Positions 61,428-64,000 of a stretch of DNA of 64,000 nucleotides are shown in pieces. The stretch is from Anaerotruncus massiliensis (ex Togo et al. 2026) (lineage in GTDB: Bacteria; Bacillota; Clostridia; Oscillospirales; Ruminococcaceae): the NCBI RefSeq assembly GCF_900199635.1, contig NZ_LT962687.1:370863-434862 (forward strand), read 5' to 3'. How positions within the stretch are numbered: position 1 is the first letter of the stretch; each line of letters starts with the position of its first letter. The notes beneath the pieces were generated by a model. The model was not told the DNA's origin and ran no database searches. It saw only the letters and a list, made by a program, of their open reading frames with translations. The position numbers were made by a program, and so were the translations under genes.

Positions 61428-64000
61428 ATGAAAGGGTTTGAACACCTGCTGACCGGCCTGCCCGCTTTTGAGCGGGTCAAAAGCGCGGTGAAAAATCGGG
61501 CGACCCCGGTGCTCGTCACGGGGCTCTCGAACGTGCACAAGGCGCATATGATCGTTTCGCTCGCCGGTCTGCTGGAGACCGGCGGGCTGGCCGTCGTGTC
61601 CGATGAGGCGGCGGCTACCCGGCTGGTCGAGGACATCAACATCATGGCGGGGGAGGGGACGGCTGCTCTTTTCCCCTCGCGCGAATGGACCTTTCAGGAG
61701 GTGCAGGGGGTCTCGCGGGAATACGAGCACGCGCGGCTGGCGGTGCTCGGGCGGCTGCACGCGGGGAGCCTGAAGATCGTGGTGGCGTCGGCGCAGGCCG
61801 CGCTTCAGTATACGATGCCCCCGGAGGTGCTGGAAAAACGCATCCGGACCCTCGAGGCGGGCAGGGAATACCAGATGGAGGAGCTGACGCGGTTTCTGGT
61901 GTCGGCGGGCTACACCCGCTGCGACCAGGTGGACGGTGTCTGCCAGTTCTCCCAGCGGGGCGGCATCCTCGACTTTTTCCCGCCCCACATGCCCGACCCC
62001 TTCCGCGTTGAATTCTGGGGGGACGAGATCGACACGATCTCCACCTTCAAGACGGACACCCAGCGCAGGGTTGACACGGTCAAGCGGGTGGACATCACCC
62101 CGGCGGCCGAGGTGGTGGCGGACAGCCCTGAGCGGCTGGTGAAGCTTTTGCAGGGCGCGATGAAAAACATCCGCGGCACCCGCGGCAAGCTCGCCAAGGA
62201 GAAGCTCGAGGGGGAGATCGCGCGGATTTCCGACGGCATCATGCCCCAGAGCCTCGACCGGTGGCTGCCGCTGCTCTATCCCGAGCCGGCGACCGTCTTC
62301 GACTATCTGCGCGACCGGCCGCTCTTCCTCTGCGACACGGCCAACTGCCGCGAGGCGCTCAAAAACGTGCTCTGGCAGCAGAACGAGGACGTCAAGATCC
62401 TGCTCGAGGAGGGCGTCCTCTTCAAGGGGTGCGACCGGTTCGGCGAGGACTTCGTGGATTTGCAGCGGCACGCGTCGGAGTCGAACAGCGTGCTGCTCGA
62501 CACCTTCGTCCGTTCGGTGGGGGACATCCCGCTGCGGGACATGATCGACGTGAACGCCGTCCAGCTCTCCTCCTGGAGCGGCGAGTTCTCCCTGCTGCGG
62601 GAGGACGTGCAGAACTACCTTTCGCGCGGCTACTGCGTCATCGTCTTCGCGGGAACCTACCGCGCCGCCGTGACGCTGGCGGAGGATTTGCAGAAGGAAA
62701 ATATCCGCGCCGCCGAGTGCGAGGAGATCGGCAGGCTCACGCCGGGCGTGGTGTACGTCGTCGCGGCGAGCATGTCGGCGGGCATGGAATACCCCGACCT
62801 GAAACTCGCGGTCATCTCGCAGGCCAAGGCGGTCGTGCAGGGCGCCAAGCGGAAGCCCCGCCCCAAGGAGGGTAAAAAGCTCCGCGATATCAGCGATCTG
62901 ACGCCGGGGGACTACGTCGTGCACGTCTCCCACGGCATCGGCGTGTTTGAGGGGATCGTCAAGCGGGACGTGCAGGGGATTGTCAAAGACTACATCAAAA
63001 TCCGCTACGCGGGCACCGACATGCTCTTCGTGCCGGTCACCCAGCTCGACCTCGTCAGCAAATACGTCGGCGTGCGGGACGACGCGAACGTGCGCCTCAA
63101 TAAACTGAATTCCGTCGAGTGGCAGAAGACCCGCCAGCGGGTCAAAAAGGCCGTCGAGGACATGGCCAAGGAGCTGACAGAGCTCTATGCCAAGCGGATG
63201 GCGGTCAAGGGCTACGCGTTTTCGCCCGACACCGACTGGCAGAACGACTTTGAGCGGCGGTTCGCCTTTGAGGAGACGGACGACCAGCTCCGCTGCATCG
63301 ACGAGATCAAATCGGATATGGAAAACCCCGTCCCGATGGACCGGCTGCTCTGCGGCGACGTGGGCTTCGGCAAGACGGAGGTGGCGCTCCGGGCCGCCTT
63401 CAAATGCGTGATGGACGGCAAGCAATGCGCGCTGCTCTGTCCCACGACCATCCTCGCGTGGCAGCATTACCAGACGACCACCCGCCGGATGGAGGGCTTC
63501 CCGATCAAGGTGGAGCTGCTCTCCCGCTTCCGCTCGGCAAAGGAGCAGAAGCAGATCCTTTCCGAGCTGCGGCGCGGGGAGATCGACATGATCATCGGCA
63601 CCCACCGCCTCGTTCAGAACGACGTCCAGTTCAAGGACCTCGGCCTCTGCATCATCGACGAGGAACAGCGGTTCGGCGTGCGGCACAAGGAGAAATTCAA
63701 GGAGATGCGCGCCACCGTCGACGTGCTGACCCTTTCGGCCACCCCCATCCCGCGCACCCTCAACATGGCGATGAGCGGCATCCGGGACATGAGCGTCATC
63801 GAGGAGGCGCCGCAGGACCGCCATCCGGTGCAGACCTATGTGGTCGAGCACGACTGGGGCGTGATCGCGCAGGCGATCGAGCGGGAGCTGCGCAGGGGCG
63901 GGCAGGTGTTTTACCTGCACAACCGGGTCGAGAGCATCGATTCCTGCGCCTATAGGATCAAGCAGATGGTCCCCGAGGCGCGCATCGTCACGGCGCACGG
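61428..64000 (+). CDS. mfd: Transcription-repair coupling factor (3' partial)
   Basis: The first 857 residues of Mfd, an ATP-dependent translocase that removes stalled RNA polymerase and recruits UvrA. The UvrB-like N-terminal domain (about 1-330) has [16 protein letters not shown]-type sequence; the RNA-polymerase-interacting CarD-like domain begins near residue 490 ([19 protein letters not shown]); the RecG-like helicase domain shows Walker [32 protein letters not shown] and [15 protein letters not shown]. The ATG at 61428 follows GAAAGGA by about 10 bases. The right edge cuts the C-terminal helicase and D7 regions. Confidence 0.97.
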   Translation, partial: MKGFEHLLTGLPAFERVKSAVKNRATPVLVTGLSNVHKAHMIVSLAGLLETGGLAVVSDEAAATRLVEDINIMAGEGTAALFPSREWTFQEVQGVSREYEHARLAVLGRLHAGSLKIVVASAQAALQYTMPPEVLEKRIRTLEAGREYQMEELTRFLVSAGYTRCDQVDGVCQFSQRGGILDFFPPHMPDPFRVEFWGDEIDTISTFKTDTQRRVDTVKRVDITPAAEVVADSPERLVKLLQGAMKNIRGTRGKLAKEKLEGEIARISDGIMPQSLDRWLPLLYPEPATVFDYLRDRPLFLCDTANCREALKNVLWQQNEDVKILLEEGVLFKGCDRFGEDFVDLQRHASESNSVLLDTFVRSVGDIPLRDMIDVNAVQLSSWSGEFSLLREDVQNYLSRGYCVIVFAGTYRAAVTLAEDLQKENIRAAECEEIGRLTPGVVYVVAASMSAGMEYPDLKLAVISQAKAVVQGAKRKPRPKEGKKLRDISDLTPGDYVVHVSHGIGVFEGIVKRDVQGIVKDYIKIRYAGTDMLFVPVTQLDLVSKYVGVRDDANVRLNKLNSVEWQKTRQRVKKAVEDMAKELTELYAKRMAVKGYAFSPDTDWQNDFERRFAFEETDDQLRCIDEIKSDMENPVPMDRLLCGDVGFGKTEVALRAAFKCVMDGKQCALLCPTTILAWQHYQTTTRRMEGFPIKVELLSRFRSAKEQKQILSELRRGEIDMIIGTHRLVQNDVQFKDLGLCIIDEEQRFGVRHKEKFKEMRATVDVLTLSATPIPRTLNMAMSGIRDMSVIEEAPQDRHPVQTYVVEHDWGVIAQAIERELRRGGQVFYLHNRVESIDSCAYRIKQMVPEARIVTAH

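Overview
The window is GC-rich and reads like a Gram-positive, spore-forming member of the Clostridia, most likely of the Oscillospirales/Ruminococcaceae type. Pointers are strong AGGAGG ribosome binding sites, class B sortases, a YpeB germination protein, a SpoIID/LytB domain, a SpoIIQ-like M23 protein, formate-tetrahydrofolate ligase, pyruvate phosphate dikinase, a short ThiI paired with a NifS-type desulfurase, and the glmU-prs-pth-mfd order. Codon use is uniform and I see no phage, IS element, CRISPR array, rRNA or tRNA.

Left part (1-15.0 kb, + strand): a long sugar operon cut by the left edge. It holds a TIM-barrel isomerase/epimerase, three FGGY kinases, DhaK and DhaL, a class II aldolase, a fucose/arabinose-isomerase-like protein, a TPI-like and an RpiB-like isomerase, and a split transketolase whose C-terminal half comes first. 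An RpiR-type regulator and enolase follow. The TPI + RpiB + DhaKL + transketolase set resembles known tetrulose/tetritol pathways that end in D-erythrose-4-phosphate.

15-29 kb (- strand): a lipoprotein; a FecBCD/BtuFCD-type importer operon with an extra lipoprotein and an ATPase carrying a long C-terminal extension; a surface-anchored CbiK-type chelatase behind a cobalamin riboswitch; then a second sugar operon (SorC regulator, ribose-type ABC importer, a TrpA-like protein with both TrpA catalytic acids, and an FGGY kinase).

29-45 kb: NfeD-like protein with a long Asp-X repeat plus flotillin; DUF134 regulator plus NifX-like protein; cyclophilin; CPBP protease; YpeB; nifS-thiI; a single 1275-residue ORF joining CinA, a transmembrane segment, a class B sortase, a coiled coil and a SpoIID/LytB domain; a second class B sortase; and a hexapeptide acetyltransferase. 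The triple fusion is the most unusual gene here.

45-64 kb: small regulators and lipoproteins, a SpoIIQ-like M23 protein, a split TauE/SafE pair, the cluster rodA-fhs-tsaE-tsaB-rpiB-upp (- strand), a small Cys/His protein, ppdK, and glmU-prs-pth-mfd (mfd runs off the right edge). Two long non-coding GC-rich stretches (about 46.3-47.5 and 60.4-61.4 kb) carry near-identical repeats in opposite orientation, with a partial third copy near 53.7 kb. They bracket a roughly 13 kb segment that could invert.
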